Source of the DNA: an uncultured Tropicimonas sp.
GTDB lineage: Bacteria; Pseudomonadota; Alphaproteobacteria; Rhodobacterales; Rhodobacteraceae
Reading direction: 5' to 3'
Assembly: GCA_947495685.1 (NCBI GenBank)
Contig: CANLZY010000002.1
Location: 1 to 64,000 of the forward strand
DNA length: 64,000 bases
Shown one piece after another: positions 8,370 to 16,862 of this stretch (positions within the stretch are counted from its first letter, which is position 1; every line of letters begins with the position of its first letter). The notes under the pieces were generated by a model, which saw only the letters and a program-made list of their open reading frames with translations, was not told the origin of the DNA and did not search any database. Made by a program: the position numbers and the translations under genes.

Positions 8370-9479
8370 ATGCTCATCATCCTTGGACTCTATGCGGGCC
8401 TCGTCTGGCTGATCTTTTTCCGGCTGAAGCTGCTGCCGTGGAACGGTGGGTTCAAGAGCCTCGTCTGGTCCGGCGCCCTTGTCATCGCCCTCGTGGTGAT
8501 TGGTGCGCTGACCTATACGACGCCAACCGGAACCGTGTCGGTGCAAGGCATCGTGACCAATATCGTCCCCAACGTGTCGGGGCGGGTTACCGAAGTGGCC
8601 GTCGCGCCAAGTAGCGACGTCAAGGAGGGCGACGTCCTGTTCCGGATCGACGACACGGTCTATGCCGCCGAGGTTGCGCGGCTTGAGGCTTCGCGGGAGT
8701 CGGCGCTGTCTGCTGCCGATCAGCTTCAGGAAGACCTTGCAGCAGCCGAAGCCGAGATCGACTCGCTGCAGGTCCAGCTTGCGTTCGGCGTTCAGCGCCG
8801 TGACGATATCATCAGGCTGGAAGATCGTGGCGCATCCACGACCTTCCAGTTGCAAGAGGCCGTTTCCACGATCGATCAGCTCGAGGCGGGCATCCGCGCC
8901 GCAGAGGCGCGCAAGGCCAGCCTGGAACGCCGCATCGCGGCACAGATCGACGGCACCGACGTGGGGGTCGTGGAGGTCGAGAATGCGCTGGCACAGGCGC
9001 GCTGGAATCTTGAACAGACCGTAGTCCGGGCACCGGCGGACGGTCGTGTCACAGGTGTGACGCTCCGCCCTGGAAACCGGGCCACGACGGTCCGCGGCGC
9101 GATCAATTTCACCATTCTGGACGACCGCTACCTCGTTGCGACCTTGCCGCAATCGAGCCGCCGGAATGTCTCGGTTGGGGACGACATTCGCGTCGCTCTT
9201 CGCACGATGCCGGGCACTGAATTCACCTCGCAGATTGCAGGCTTTCCTGCGGGCACCGCCGAAGGGTCACTCGACACACGCACCGGATTGCCGAGCCTGC
9301 GAGAGCTGCGCGGAAGTGGGCAATACCCGGTGTTGATCGCCGCCCCGGCGGAGACCGATCTTTCAGACCTGCCAATTGGCAGCTCGGGTACCGCCCTCGT
9401 GCTGACGGAAAAGGCCGGGGCAATCGGTATTCTCGCCGAAATCCTGTTCTGGATCACCAAACAGATGAACTACCTTTGA
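8370..9479 (+). CDS. HlyD/EmrA-type membrane fusion protein
   Basis: 369 residues. Two N-terminal hydrophobic segments (about 1-17 and 30-48) anchor the protein. Next come a lipoyl-like half-motif (VSVQGIVTNIVPNVSGRVTEV), a long alpha-helical hairpin at about 105-195 rich in Ala, Glu and Gln, the second lipoyl half (VVRAPADGRVTGVTLRPGN) and a beta-barrel region. Such proteins link an inner-membrane pump to an outer-membrane channel. No pump gene adjoins it and the nearest channel-like gene (6766) is broken. AAGGACAGC precedes the start. Confidence 0.85.
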   Translation: MLIILGLYAGLVWLIFFRLKLLPWNGGFKSLVWSGALVIALVVIGALTYTTPTGTVSVQGIVTNIVPNVSGRVTEVAVAPSSDVKEGDVLFRIDDTVYAAEVARLEASRESALSAADQLQEDLAAAEAEIDSLQVQLAFGVQRRDDIIRLEDRGASTTFQLQEAVSTIDQLEAGIRAAEARKASLERRIAAQIDGTDVGVVEVENALAQARWNLEQTVVRAPADGRVTGVTLRPGNRATTVRGAINFTILDDRYLVATLPQSSRRNVSVGDDIRVALRTMPGTEFTSQIAGFPAGTAEGSLDTRTGLPSLRELRGSGQYPVLIAAPAETDLSDLPIGSSGTALVLTEKAGAIGILAEILFWITKQMNYL

Positions 9480-9788
9480 ACAGGTGATCGCTGTTTTCAA
9501 TCTGCTCCGAGTGGCCGTGGGACTTGCATCAGGTAGTTTCCCTTGGAGCGAGACCTGCACGGAACGGACCTCTCTGGCGGCGGTCTCAAAGATTCATTCA
9601 GTTCTCTGTTATCAAAGGTCGCGGCCTCTTTTTGCCTGACACCCAAGACCGTCATAAAGTCGAAAAATGTCCCGCCACAGGGAAAGCGTCAGCGTCTGGC
9701 CGTCTCTGGTTCGTTCGAGCGGTGCTTCTTTGTCTCCCGACCCAGCGAGGGTCTTGCCATGGTCGGCGTGTCTCTCGATAAGGACGAT
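9480..9788. other. Intergenic stretch without a recognised gene
   Basis: 309 bp between the HlyD-type gene and rppH. The reading frame of rppH is open back to 9543, but that extension has no family similarity and a good ribosome binding site favours the start at 9789. No hairpin or operator stands out. Confidence 0.5.
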
Positions 9789-10268
9789 ATGATCAAGAAT
9801 GCCTCAGACCTACCGTACCGGCCCTGTGTGGGCGTCATGCTGTTGAACTCCGCCGGACATGTCCTTGTCGGCCAACGGCTGGACAGCGATGTCGCTGCCT
9901 GGCAGATGCCACAGGGTGGCATCGACAAGGGCGAGGCGCACCGGGATGCGGCGCTGCGTGAACTTTGGGAAGAGACCGGCGTCACCGCCGACCTGGTGGA
10001 ATTCGTCGCCGAAACCGACGACTGGGTAAACTATGACCTCCCGGCCGAGTTGATCGGCAAGATCTGGAAGGGCAAGTATCGCGGCCAGAAACAGAAATGG
10101 GTTCTGCTTCGCTTCCTTGGCTCAGACGATCAGGTCCGGATCGAGACCGAACACCCCGAATTTTCCGAATGGCGTTGGCTGGCACCGGAGGATCTGGTGG
10201 CCAACATCGTGCCGTTCAAGCGCAAGGTCTACGAGACCGTCGTCGCGGCGTTCAATCCCCACTTCTGA
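9789..10268 (+). CDS. rppH: RNA pyrophosphohydrolase (NudH)
   Basis: A 159-residue Nudix hydrolase that converts 5'-triphosphate ends of mRNA to monophosphate and so triggers decay. The protein opens with [13 protein letters not shown], carries the Nudix box [23 protein letters not shown] at about residues 45-67, and has the RppH-typical [17 protein letters not shown] segment. Length fits the family. The ATG at 9789 follows AAGGACGAT. It appears to be a single-gene unit convergent with gpgS. Confidence 0.93.
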   Translation: MIKNASDLPYRPCVGVMLLNSAGHVLVGQRLDSDVAAWQMPQGGIDKGEAHRDAALRELWEETGVTADLVEFVAETDDWVNYDLPAELIGKIWKGKYRGQKQKWVLLRFLGSDDQVRIETEHPEFSEWRWLAPEDLVANIVPFKRKVYETVVAAFNPHF

Positions 10269-10317
10269 ACCAGCGGAGCCGCCACGACCCGCTTGGGCCG
10301 ATCGTGGCGACACGTGA

Positions 10318-11538
10318 TCAGGCGTATTCAGTTGCGTCTTCGCTGACGGCCTTCAGCATGTCGGCCATGATGTCGGGGTCCGCCGAATGCACCCGGTTCC
10401 AGGTCGGGATCGACGGTGGTTCGGCGGGGTTATCAAGAAAGATCTGACCGGCCAGAACAACATTGCGGGCAAACAGCTCGATGGCCTGTTCTTCCTGGTG
10501 ACGGTCGATCGACAGGCCGTTCATCCGGGCATCGTTGTAGTAGGATTCCAGCAGGTCCAGTGCTGCACGGTAGTAGGTTGCCTTTAGCGAGCGGAAGATC
10601 TCTTCGGAGAACACGGTGCCATCGGTGGCCAGTTTGCGGAAGATCGCCTTGCAGATGTCGACCGACATGCGCGACAGCCCGGCGTTGGCGTCCTCTTCGG
10701 ACAGCGGTTGGTGCTTGTGGTCATAGCTGTCGGCGATTTCCACCTGGCAGACCGATTTTGGCGCAAGGTTGCGCCAAGCCTCCGACAGCACACCGATTTC
10801 CAGACCCCAGTCCGACGGAATCCGCAAATCCGGCAGGATCGGCACCCGCATGGCGAACTCGCCCGACAGCGGGTAGCGGAAGCTGCGCAGGTAGTCGAGG
10901 TAGTCGCGGTCGCCGATCACCCGCTTCAGCGCGATCAGCAAGGGCGAGACCAACAGCCGCGTGACACGACCGTTGAGCTTTGAGCCGTCCGTGCGTGGGT
11001 AGAACCCCTTGGCCATCTGATAGGGAAAATTGGGGTTCGCAACCGGATAGACCAGCCGGGCCAGCATGTCGCTGGTGTAGGTGACGATATCGCAATCGTG
11101 GATCGCCACGACGGAACTGTCCTGGCAGGCCAACAGGTAGCCGAGGCAGCTCCAGACGTTCTTTCCCTTGCCCGGTTCGCGCGGCGCAAGATCCATCATC
11201 CTCAGCCGCTCCTGGATGGCCAGCATCCGGGGGCTGTCGTTCCAGATCACGGAATGGGTCTGTGGCAAGACCGAGAAGAACTCCCGCGCATGGCGGTATT
11301 GTGCTTCGTCTGCCCGATCCAGGCCGATGATAATGCGGTGGAGATACGGAGCCTTTGCCAGTTCGGCCAGGATCCTGGGCAACGCCTCACCCTCCAGTTC
11401 GGAATAGAGCGATGGGAGGATCAGGCTGATCCTTCGATTGCCCGCGAGGGCAACCAGTTCGCGCGTCAGGTCCTCGGTCGACCGTGTGCGCAGGTTGTGC
11501 AGGGTGGCGATATTGCCGTTCTGGTGGAAGTCGGCCAT
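10318..11538 (-). CDS. gpgS: Glucosyl-3-phosphoglycerate synthase (GT81)
   Basis: A 406-residue GT-A glycosyltransferase that moves glucose from an NDP-glucose to 3-phosphoglycerate, the first step to the compatible solute glucosylglycerate. Visible landmarks are LILPSLYSELEGEAL near the N-terminus, a GKGKNVWSCLGYLLA segment, the metal-binding HDCDIV (Asp148, Asp150), and FYPRTDGSKLNGRVTRLLV followed by the acceptor-side region. It lies 18 bp downstream of the matching phosphatase gene in one minus-strand unit. Mannosyl transfer is an alternative, but the family is better known for glucose. Confidence 0.85.
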   Translation of the reverse strand: MADFHQNGNIATLHNLRTRSTEDLTRELVALAGNRRISLILPSLYSELEGEALPRILAELAKAPYLHRIIIGLDRADEAQYRHAREFFSVLPQTHSVIWNDSPRMLAIQERLRMMDLAPREPGKGKNVWSCLGYLLACQDSSVVAIHDCDIVTYTSDMLARLVYPVANPNFPYQMAKGFYPRTDGSKLNGRVTRLLVSPLLIALKRVIGDRDYLDYLRSFRYPLSGEFAMRVPILPDLRIPSDWGLEIGVLSEAWRNLAPKSVCQVEIADSYDHKHQPLSEEDANAGLSRMSVDICKAIFRKLATDGTVFSEEIFRSLKATYYRAALDLLESYYNDARMNGLSIDRHQEEQAIELFARNVVLAGQIFLDNPAEPPSIPTWNRVHSADPDIMADMLKAVSEDATEYA

Positions 11539-11556
11539 TTGTGAATGTCGCTTTCT

Positions 11557-12330
11557 CTATAGGTCCAGCTGATCAAGAAGAGCCCCCACCGCGATATTCC
11601 AACCATGGGGGCCAGCAGCGGTTGTGCGTGTCACCAGCCCGGCGGCCTCGCCGTCCATTGGGGGCAACGGGGGCGCGTACGGATTGGTGACGATGATTCC
11701 ATAGTCGGCAACCTCGATCATCTCGCGGTCGTTGGGCGCGTCGCCAAGGGCCAGCCGGGGCGGATTGCCAAAGCGTCGGGCAAGCTCGTCCATACGGTCG
11801 GCCTTGGTGCCGCCGAACGACAGCGTCAGGAAGCGCCCGCCGTGCCGAGCCGTTACGCCCAGTCGGGACAGGGCGGTAACAAAGGCCCACAGATCCTCGC
11901 CGCTGCCATGCCAAAGGCCGGGTTCGGAGAATTGCCGGGTTGCTGCAAGTGCCGCATCCGCCGCTGGCAGCCCTGTCACATGGGCAACGCCTTCCGGGCC
12001 GAGGTCCGAAAACCCGACGAACAGGGCGCGCAGATAGGGGGAAACCGCCTCCAGCGCTTCCAGCAGCCGGGGATAGTCGCCAGGGTCGGAGTCGGGCGTC
12101 GCCTCAAGCAGCCCTGCGCCGTTCTCCACGATGGCGGGGTAGGTGCTACAGCCGATCCTGTCGCGCAGGACCTCGATTTCGGCGGCAGTCTTGGAGCTTG
12201 CAAGGATAAGGGGGATTCCGTTGCGCTCCAGCCGATCCAGCGCAGGCCGCGCCGGCTCGGCCGAATAGGTGTGGTGGTCCAGCAATGTCCCGTCGAGGTC
12301 GGTGAAGACAATCAGCGGCGGGTGGTTCAT
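11557..12330 (-). CDS. gpgP: Glucosyl/mannosyl-3-phosphoglycerate phosphatase (HAD-IIB)
   Basis: A 257-residue HAD phosphatase of the mannosyl-3-phosphoglycerate phosphatase family. It removes phosphate from the product of the neighbouring synthase to give glucosylglycerate. FTDLDGTLLDHHTY carries the Asp nucleophile; ILASSKTAAEI and GGTKADRMDELARRFG...LGDAPNDREMIEVADYG are the later HAD motifs. The ATG at 12330 is chosen because GAGGATCC precedes it and the upstream permease gene ends 11 bp earlier. The mpgP label would be equally defensible; pairing with gpgS decides the name. Confidence 0.8.
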   Translation of the reverse strand: MNHPPLIVFTDLDGTLLDHHTYSAEPARPALDRLERNGIPLILASSKTAAEIEVLRDRIGCSTYPAIVENGAGLLEATPDSDPGDYPRLLEALEAVSPYLRALFVGFSDLGPEGVAHVTGLPAADAALAATRQFSEPGLWHGSGEDLWAFVTALSRLGVTARHGGRFLTLSFGGTKADRMDELARRFGNPPRLALGDAPNDREMIEVADYGIIVTNPYAPPLPPMDGEAAGLVTRTTAAGPHGWNIAVGALLDQLDL

Positions 12331-12340
12331 GCCAGGATCC

Positions 12341-13099
12341 TCAGTCGCGCACCGCCCAACCGGCCAGTGCCTTTTCCAACGCAATGACCACATAATACAA
12401 CACGATCCCGAGCACTGCGAGGGCGATCAGCACCGCGAACATCAGAGGATAATCGGAGTTGGTCTTGCCACTGTCGAACAGCGCGCCAAGGCCACGGCCA
12501 TGCGGAGAGACGATCTCCATCAGGTTCGTGCCAATGAACGCCAGCGTGACCGACACCTTGAGGGCGCCAAAGAACTCCGGCAGCGTCTTTGGCAGGGCGA
12601 TCTTTCGAAAGATCGTGACCTTGGAGGCGCCAAGCGCGGCAAGGATGTCCCGGTACTCCGGCTCCAGAGTCGACAGTCCGATCGAGATCGAGACGGCGAT
12701 TGGGAAGAACGAGATCATGAAGGCGATCAGGATCGTGTTGAAATCGTGCATGCCGACAAACATCAGCGCCACGATCGGCACGACGGTGGCCTTGGGGATC
12801 GCATTGAACCCTACCAGCAGCGGATAGAGCGCTTCGCGCATGACCCGCGAGAACCCCATGACCATCCCGAGGGCCGTGCCAAAGACAATGGCGAGGCAGA
12901 GGCCCGCAACCGTCCGCCAGAGCGTCTGCCAGCCATTGATAATGAAGAGATCTGAGTATTTGACATAAGCCGGCCAGAGATCGCTGGGAGAGGCCATCTT
13001 GTAGTTTGGCCATCCCATGAACCACACGAGGGCCTCCCAGAGAACCAGGAAGATCACGATAGCTGCAACGGGAACAAGAACCTTGTGGACAAGCATCAT
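12341..13099 (-). CDS. ABC transporter permease, SsuC/TauC type
   Basis: A 252-residue inner-membrane permease with about six helices and the EAA loop (LAALGASKVTIFRKIALPKTLPEFFGALK). It belongs to the family that transports sulfonates, taurine, nitrate or pyrimidine-like compounds. Its start overlaps the ATPase stop by 4 bp (ATGA), so the two are translationally coupled. The substrate is not predictable. Location directly upstream of gpgP-gpgS suggests transcription through into the solute genes. Confidence 0.85.
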   Translation of the reverse strand: MMLVHKVLVPVAAIVIFLVLWEALVWFMGWPNYKMASPSDLWPAYVKYSDLFIINGWQTLWRTVAGLCLAIVFGTALGMVMGFSRVMREALYPLLVGFNAIPKATVVPIVALMFVGMHDFNTILIAFMISFFPIAVSISIGLSTLEPEYRDILAALGASKVTIFRKIALPKTLPEFFGALKVSVTLAFIGTNLMEIVSPHGRGLGALFDSGKTNSDYPLMFAVLIALAVLGIVLYYVVIALEKALAGWAVRD

Positions 13100-13917
13100 G
13101 CGGGCTCCGCGGGCGAGCCCACCGGCGCACGGCCTTGGGCGATTTCGATCTGGTGGCGCAGGAGTGTCAGCATTTCCGCCGCCTCGTGAGTGTAGAGATG
13201 TTCAAGATCCCGGGGACCGTTCATCGGCACATCCAGCACATACTGGGTCCGGGCCGGGCGGCCCGACAACACCACAACCTGATCCGCGAGGAAGATCGAC
13301 TCGCGCAGGTCGTGGGTGATGAGCAGACCGGTAAACGGTTCCTGTTCTTTCACCCTGTGCATGGTCTGCCACAGGTCTTCGCGGGTGAAGGCGTCGAGCG
13401 CCCCGAACGGCTCGTCCAGGACCAGCACCTCTGGCTGGTGCACCAGAGATCTGCACAACGACGCACGCTGGCGCATGCCACCGGACAATTCGCTCGGGCG
13501 CTTGTCCTCGAAGCCCTCCAGCCCAACCAGGGCGAGAAGATACCGGGCCCGCTCCTCCTGCTGCTTGTTCGTCAATTTGGTCGGAACGATCTCGAGCGGA
13601 AGCATCACGTTCTTCAGGATGCTGCGCCATTCGAGCAGCACAGGATTTTGGAATGCCATGCCGACAGTCGATCGCGGGGATCGGACCAGTTCACCGTGCA
13701 GGCGCACTTCACCGGAATCCGGTTTCAAAAGGCCGGCCACCAGTCGGGTCAGTGTTGACTTGCCGCAGCCGGATGGGCCGACCACGGCGCAAAAGCCGCC
13801 CTCGCGGACCGAGATGTCAAGACCGTCCAGAACCGGCAACGGCCCGCTGTCGGTCTGAAACCTGTGGCTGACGTTCATGATCTCGATAAGGGGGGAGTCG
13901 GTCATGTTTGCCTTCAA
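13096..13917 (-). CDS. ABC transporter ATP-binding protein, SsuB/TauB type
   Basis: 273 residues. Walker A GPSGCGKST, Q-loop FQNPVLLEWRSI, signature LSGGMRQRASL, Walker B VLVLDEPFGALD and the switch histidine in LLITHDLRESIFLADQV are all intact. It energises the permease encoded directly downstream. Met5 is an alternative start. Confidence 0.9.
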   Translation of the reverse strand: MKANMTDSPLIEIMNVSHRFQTDSGPLPVLDGLDISVREGGFCAVVGPSGCGKSTLTRLVAGLLKPDSGEVRLHGELVRSPRSTVGMAFQNPVLLEWRSILKNVMLPLEIVPTKLTNKQQEERARYLLALVGLEGFEDKRPSELSGGMRQRASLCRSLVHQPEVLVLDEPFGALDAFTREDLWQTMHRVKEQEPFTGLLITHDLRESIFLADQVVVLSGRPARTQYVLDVPMNGPRDLEHLYTHEAAEMLTLLRHQIEIAQGRAPVGSPAEPA

Positions 13918-14032
13918 GAATTCCAGAGCCCGCGGCGGGGAAGTTTTCGGACAGAAGAAGTCGGCATCCTCGCGCGGCTTCAGTTGTCTTCAGGAAACCC
14001 CGCCGCAGGCATCAAAGCTGCAACAATCCTCT

Positions 14033-14056
14033 GCCGCCGGAGGTCAATCCGGCGGC
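14033..14056 (-). terminator. Hairpin between the binding-protein gene and the ATPase gene
   Basis: GCCGCCGGA and TCCGGCGGC form a 9-bp stem with a 6-nt loop, 8 bp after the stop of the binding-protein gene. In transporter operons such hairpins commonly keep binding-protein mRNA more abundant than that of the membrane components. It may act as a partial terminator or a 3' stabiliser. Confidence 0.55.
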
Positions 14057-14064
14057 GCCGACGA

Positions 14065-15072
14065 TCACTTGAGCGAGAACAACTCTTCGGGAAGGTAGGA
14101 GCTATCGAAGTACAGCGACGCGTCGGGCGCGTTCTGGAACTCGTAGTTCTTGCCGAACTGGGAAATTGCGGCGGTCATTCTGTCATCGTCGATACCACCG
14201 AAACCGTTCGCGACCACGTAGTCGGTCAGGACGTTGTCATTGATCGACAGTTCGAGCCGACGTTGTTCCAGTCCGGCGTCAGCAGCAGGGTTGCGGGCAA
14301 TCACGGCTTTTGCGCCCATGGCGGGATCGTCGATCACGTCCTTCCAACCCGCGGCAACGGCGGTCAGGAACCCCTTGAGCGCATCGGGGTTGGCCGCGGC
14401 AAATTCGGTGTTCGCAATGATGGCGTTGCCATAAAGCTCTAGCCCGTAGTCGCCCATCAGCATGGTCGAGATGTCGTCCTCGGCCACGCCAAGGCGAACA
14501 AGGTTCAGGAAGGATGAGAACGAGAAACCTGTGACGGCCGCTACCTTGCCCTCGGCGAGCATCGGTTCACGAGTCGGAAAGCCGACCGGTTCCACGGTGA
14601 TCTTGCCAAGGTCGATTCCGGCGGATTCGGCGAAGGCCGGGAACTGCGCCCAGGCGCCATCGGGGGGCGGCGCACCCAGGACCTTGCCTTCGAGGTCGGC
14701 GGGTGTTTCGACGCCCAGGGACTTGCGTCCGATGACGGCAAACGGTGGCTTGTCATAGACCATCATCACGGCGATCACAGGCGCGCCGGGGTTCTGATCC
14801 AGGAACTTGATCAGCGAGTTGATGTCGGCAAATCCCACGGGGAAGGCGCCGGTGGCGACCTTCGGAATCGCGTCGAGCGATCCCTGACCTGCCGAGATTT
14901 CGACCTCAAGACCGGCATCGGCGAAGTGTCCATTGTCGACGGCGGCGAAATACGCCGCTGACGGGCCTTCGAATTTCCAGTCGAGGGCAAAGGGCATCTG
15001 CATTTCCGCATGGGCGGTGCCCGTGGTCAAAATTGCGGCAACAGTTGCGGCTGCGAGGGCTCTGTGGAGCAC
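14065..15072 (-). CDS. ABC transporter substrate-binding protein (NMT1/SsuA type)
   Basis: A 335-residue periplasmic protein. The signal peptide is VLHRALAAATVAAILTTGTAHA. The mature part has the NMT1/SsuA pattern: FALDWKFEGPSAAYFAAVDNGHF, a GxxDAIPKVATGAFPVGFAD block and LGAPPPDGAWAQFPAFAESAGI. The GTG at 15072 is chosen over the ATG at 15093 because AAGGAGGT lies 6 nt before it. It is first in the transporter unit. Ligand unknown; candidates in this family are aromatic or heterocyclic amines, sulfonates and pyrimidine precursors. Confidence 0.85.
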   Translation of the reverse strand: MLHRALAAATVAAILTTGTAHAEMQMPFALDWKFEGPSAAYFAAVDNGHFADAGLEVEISAGQGSLDAIPKVATGAFPVGFADINSLIKFLDQNPGAPVIAVMMVYDKPPFAVIGRKSLGVETPADLEGKVLGAPPPDGAWAQFPAFAESAGIDLGKITVEPVGFPTREPMLAEGKVAAVTGFSFSSFLNLVRLGVAEDDISTMLMGDYGLELYGNAIIANTEFAAANPDALKGFLTAVAAGWKDVIDDPAMGAKAVIARNPAADAGLEQRRLELSINDNVLTDYVVANGFGGIDDDRMTAAISQFGKNYEFQNAPDASLYFDSSYLPEELFSLK

Positions 15073-16144
15073 GGTGGTACCTCCTTGTTTCATCTTGCCG
15101 GAAGACTGCGAGGAAATCGGGCCGGTAGGGGAGGCATCTGGACCGTGTTCCGTCGCGCAAGAGAGAAGATGATGGGGTTTTTGCCTAAAAAATGCGCTCC
15201 CTGCCTGATTTGTAGTCCGAAAAAGCGGGGCCTGTCACGATTTTTGCGTCGAACTTTGGCAAATCACCTCTGTCGCCAGGATCGTTTCTTCTTGAGTGGC
15301 GGAATCCCCTCGGTCAGAGGCAATCGAGAGGCAACCGCTGGTGGGCAGAGATCGGGATCGCAAGGAACACGACATCCTTTCCTGATTTGTCACCATGTCA
15401 GACGCGCCGATCATGCCGTCCTCGGATCTCAAGACCGGCATTGCCGTCAATGACAATCGCCTGTCGGGTGGGGCAAGCCTCGCAGTCAAGCCTCTGATCG
15501 GCCAGGGGCGAGCTAACGTCAGGATCATTTCCTGTTTCAGGAAACCGATCGATGGTCAGGCCAACGATGGCTTTTTCGAACATTGGCCCACGCCGTTTGA
15601 GGGTTCCGATACGCCCACCCATTTGGACTGGATACCGTAGGGTGCCGTCGCGGTTGACGGTTATCCGTCCCTGACGCAGGTCGTGGCAGCAGCAGGTATG
15701 AAGTCGGAAACCGCGCTGGCCCCGAAGATTGTGGAAGTGCTCCATGGACAGGATACTGGCTCCGGCGGCGCTTGGTGGCGGAAGCCAGCGACGGAGGTAG
15801 GAACTTCACCGGATGACAACAGTTTGAACGAGAACGGCAAACCTCTCCTATCGTCCCAATGTGGGATCCATCACCATGACGGTACCTACAGCTGGGGGCG
15901 GACAGCCGGAACAAAGCTCCCCTTCGGCCGAGCAACATCGTGAAGATGACTTCGGACAGTATTATCGGGTCGGGCCACCGACCGTTCGGGTCGAGGCCTG
16001 GAACGGGACAGGCGCGCCCCTGTCGAAGCTGAAACGCGGGAAACGTCGATGGAACCGGCGCGGTTGACGGAGTCTGTCAAGACGTGATCTGTGACCGCAC
16101 ATTCGGGCGGTAGTCGCCGTTCGGATCGGTGCAGGAGCAAAGAC
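15073..16144. other. Long intergenic stretch, possible gene remnant
   Basis: About 1.07 kb with no confident gene. On the minus strand 15398-15745 is open for 115 codons and contains GPMFEKAIVGLTIDRFPETG after RQGRITVNRDGTLRYPVQMG, which reads like real protein sequence. I cannot name the family, and it lacks a convincing start. The phrase CCTGATTTGT occurs twice (about 15207 and 15382). The promoter of the transporter operon must lie near 15100-15250, but I see no clear operator. Confidence 0.3.
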
Positions 16145-16774
16145 ATGAGTACGTCGACACGATTTTGGAATTTCATCGCGCGGCGGTATGCCCGAACGCC
16201 GATCCGCGACGAGCAGGCCTATCAGCAGAAGTTGTCGAAAACGCAGGACTACCTGCGGCCGGACTCGCGTGTGCTGGAGTTTGGGTGTGGCACGGGATCG
16301 ACGGCGCTGGTTCACGCACCACATGCCGAGCATGTCATTGGGCTCGACAGTTCCAGCAACATGATCGAAATCGCCTGTGAAAAGGCAGCCGCTGCCGGGA
16401 TCGAGAATGCCACCTTCGAGGTGGCGTCGATCGAGGCGTTCGATGCTGCCGACGATCAATTCGATGCGGTCCTCGCGATGAGCATCCTGCATCTTCTGGA
16501 GGATCGCGATGCAGTGATCGACAAGGTTTTCCGCTTGCTGGCGCCGGGCGGCGTGTTCGTGTCCAGCACCATTTGCTTTGAGCCGGGATGGAACCCGATC
16601 AAGATGATCCTGCCGGTGGGCAATGCCGTCGGGCTATTGCCAAAGCTGCGGTTTTTTCCGACTGAGGATCTGGTCGGTTCGATTACGGCCGCCGGGTTCG
16701 AGGTGGACTACCGTTTGCAACCAGAGGGATCAAAGGTGCTCTTCCTGGTGGCGCGAAAGCCTTCCCAACCCTGA
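16145..16774 (+). CDS. Class I SAM-dependent methyltransferase
   Basis: A 209-residue methyltransferase with motif I VLEFGCGTGSTALVHA at about residues 44-59, the acidic loop VIGLDSSSNMIEIA and the post-motif LAMSILHLLEDRDAV with LLAPGGVFVSST. The fold fits small-molecule methyltransferases of the ubiquinone/menaquinone type, but the substrate is not evident. The ATG at 16145 follows CAGGAGCAAAGAC. It is an isolated gene, convergent with cpdB. Confidence 0.8.
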   Translation: MSTSTRFWNFIARRYARTPIRDEQAYQQKLSKTQDYLRPDSRVLEFGCGTGSTALVHAPHAEHVIGLDSSSNMIEIACEKAAAAGIENATFEVASIEAFDAADDQFDAVLAMSILHLLEDRDAVIDKVFRLLAPGGVFVSSTICFEPGWNPIKMILPVGNAVGLLPKLRFFPTEDLVGSITAAGFEVDYRLQPEGSKVLFLVARKPSQP

Positions 16775-16862
16775 TTGCTGGTGGCGAACCGTTCCTGATG
16801 GACCATGCCATAGGACAAGACCTCGCGACCGGTGCGGTCGCGAGGCCATTTTTCAAGGAAGA

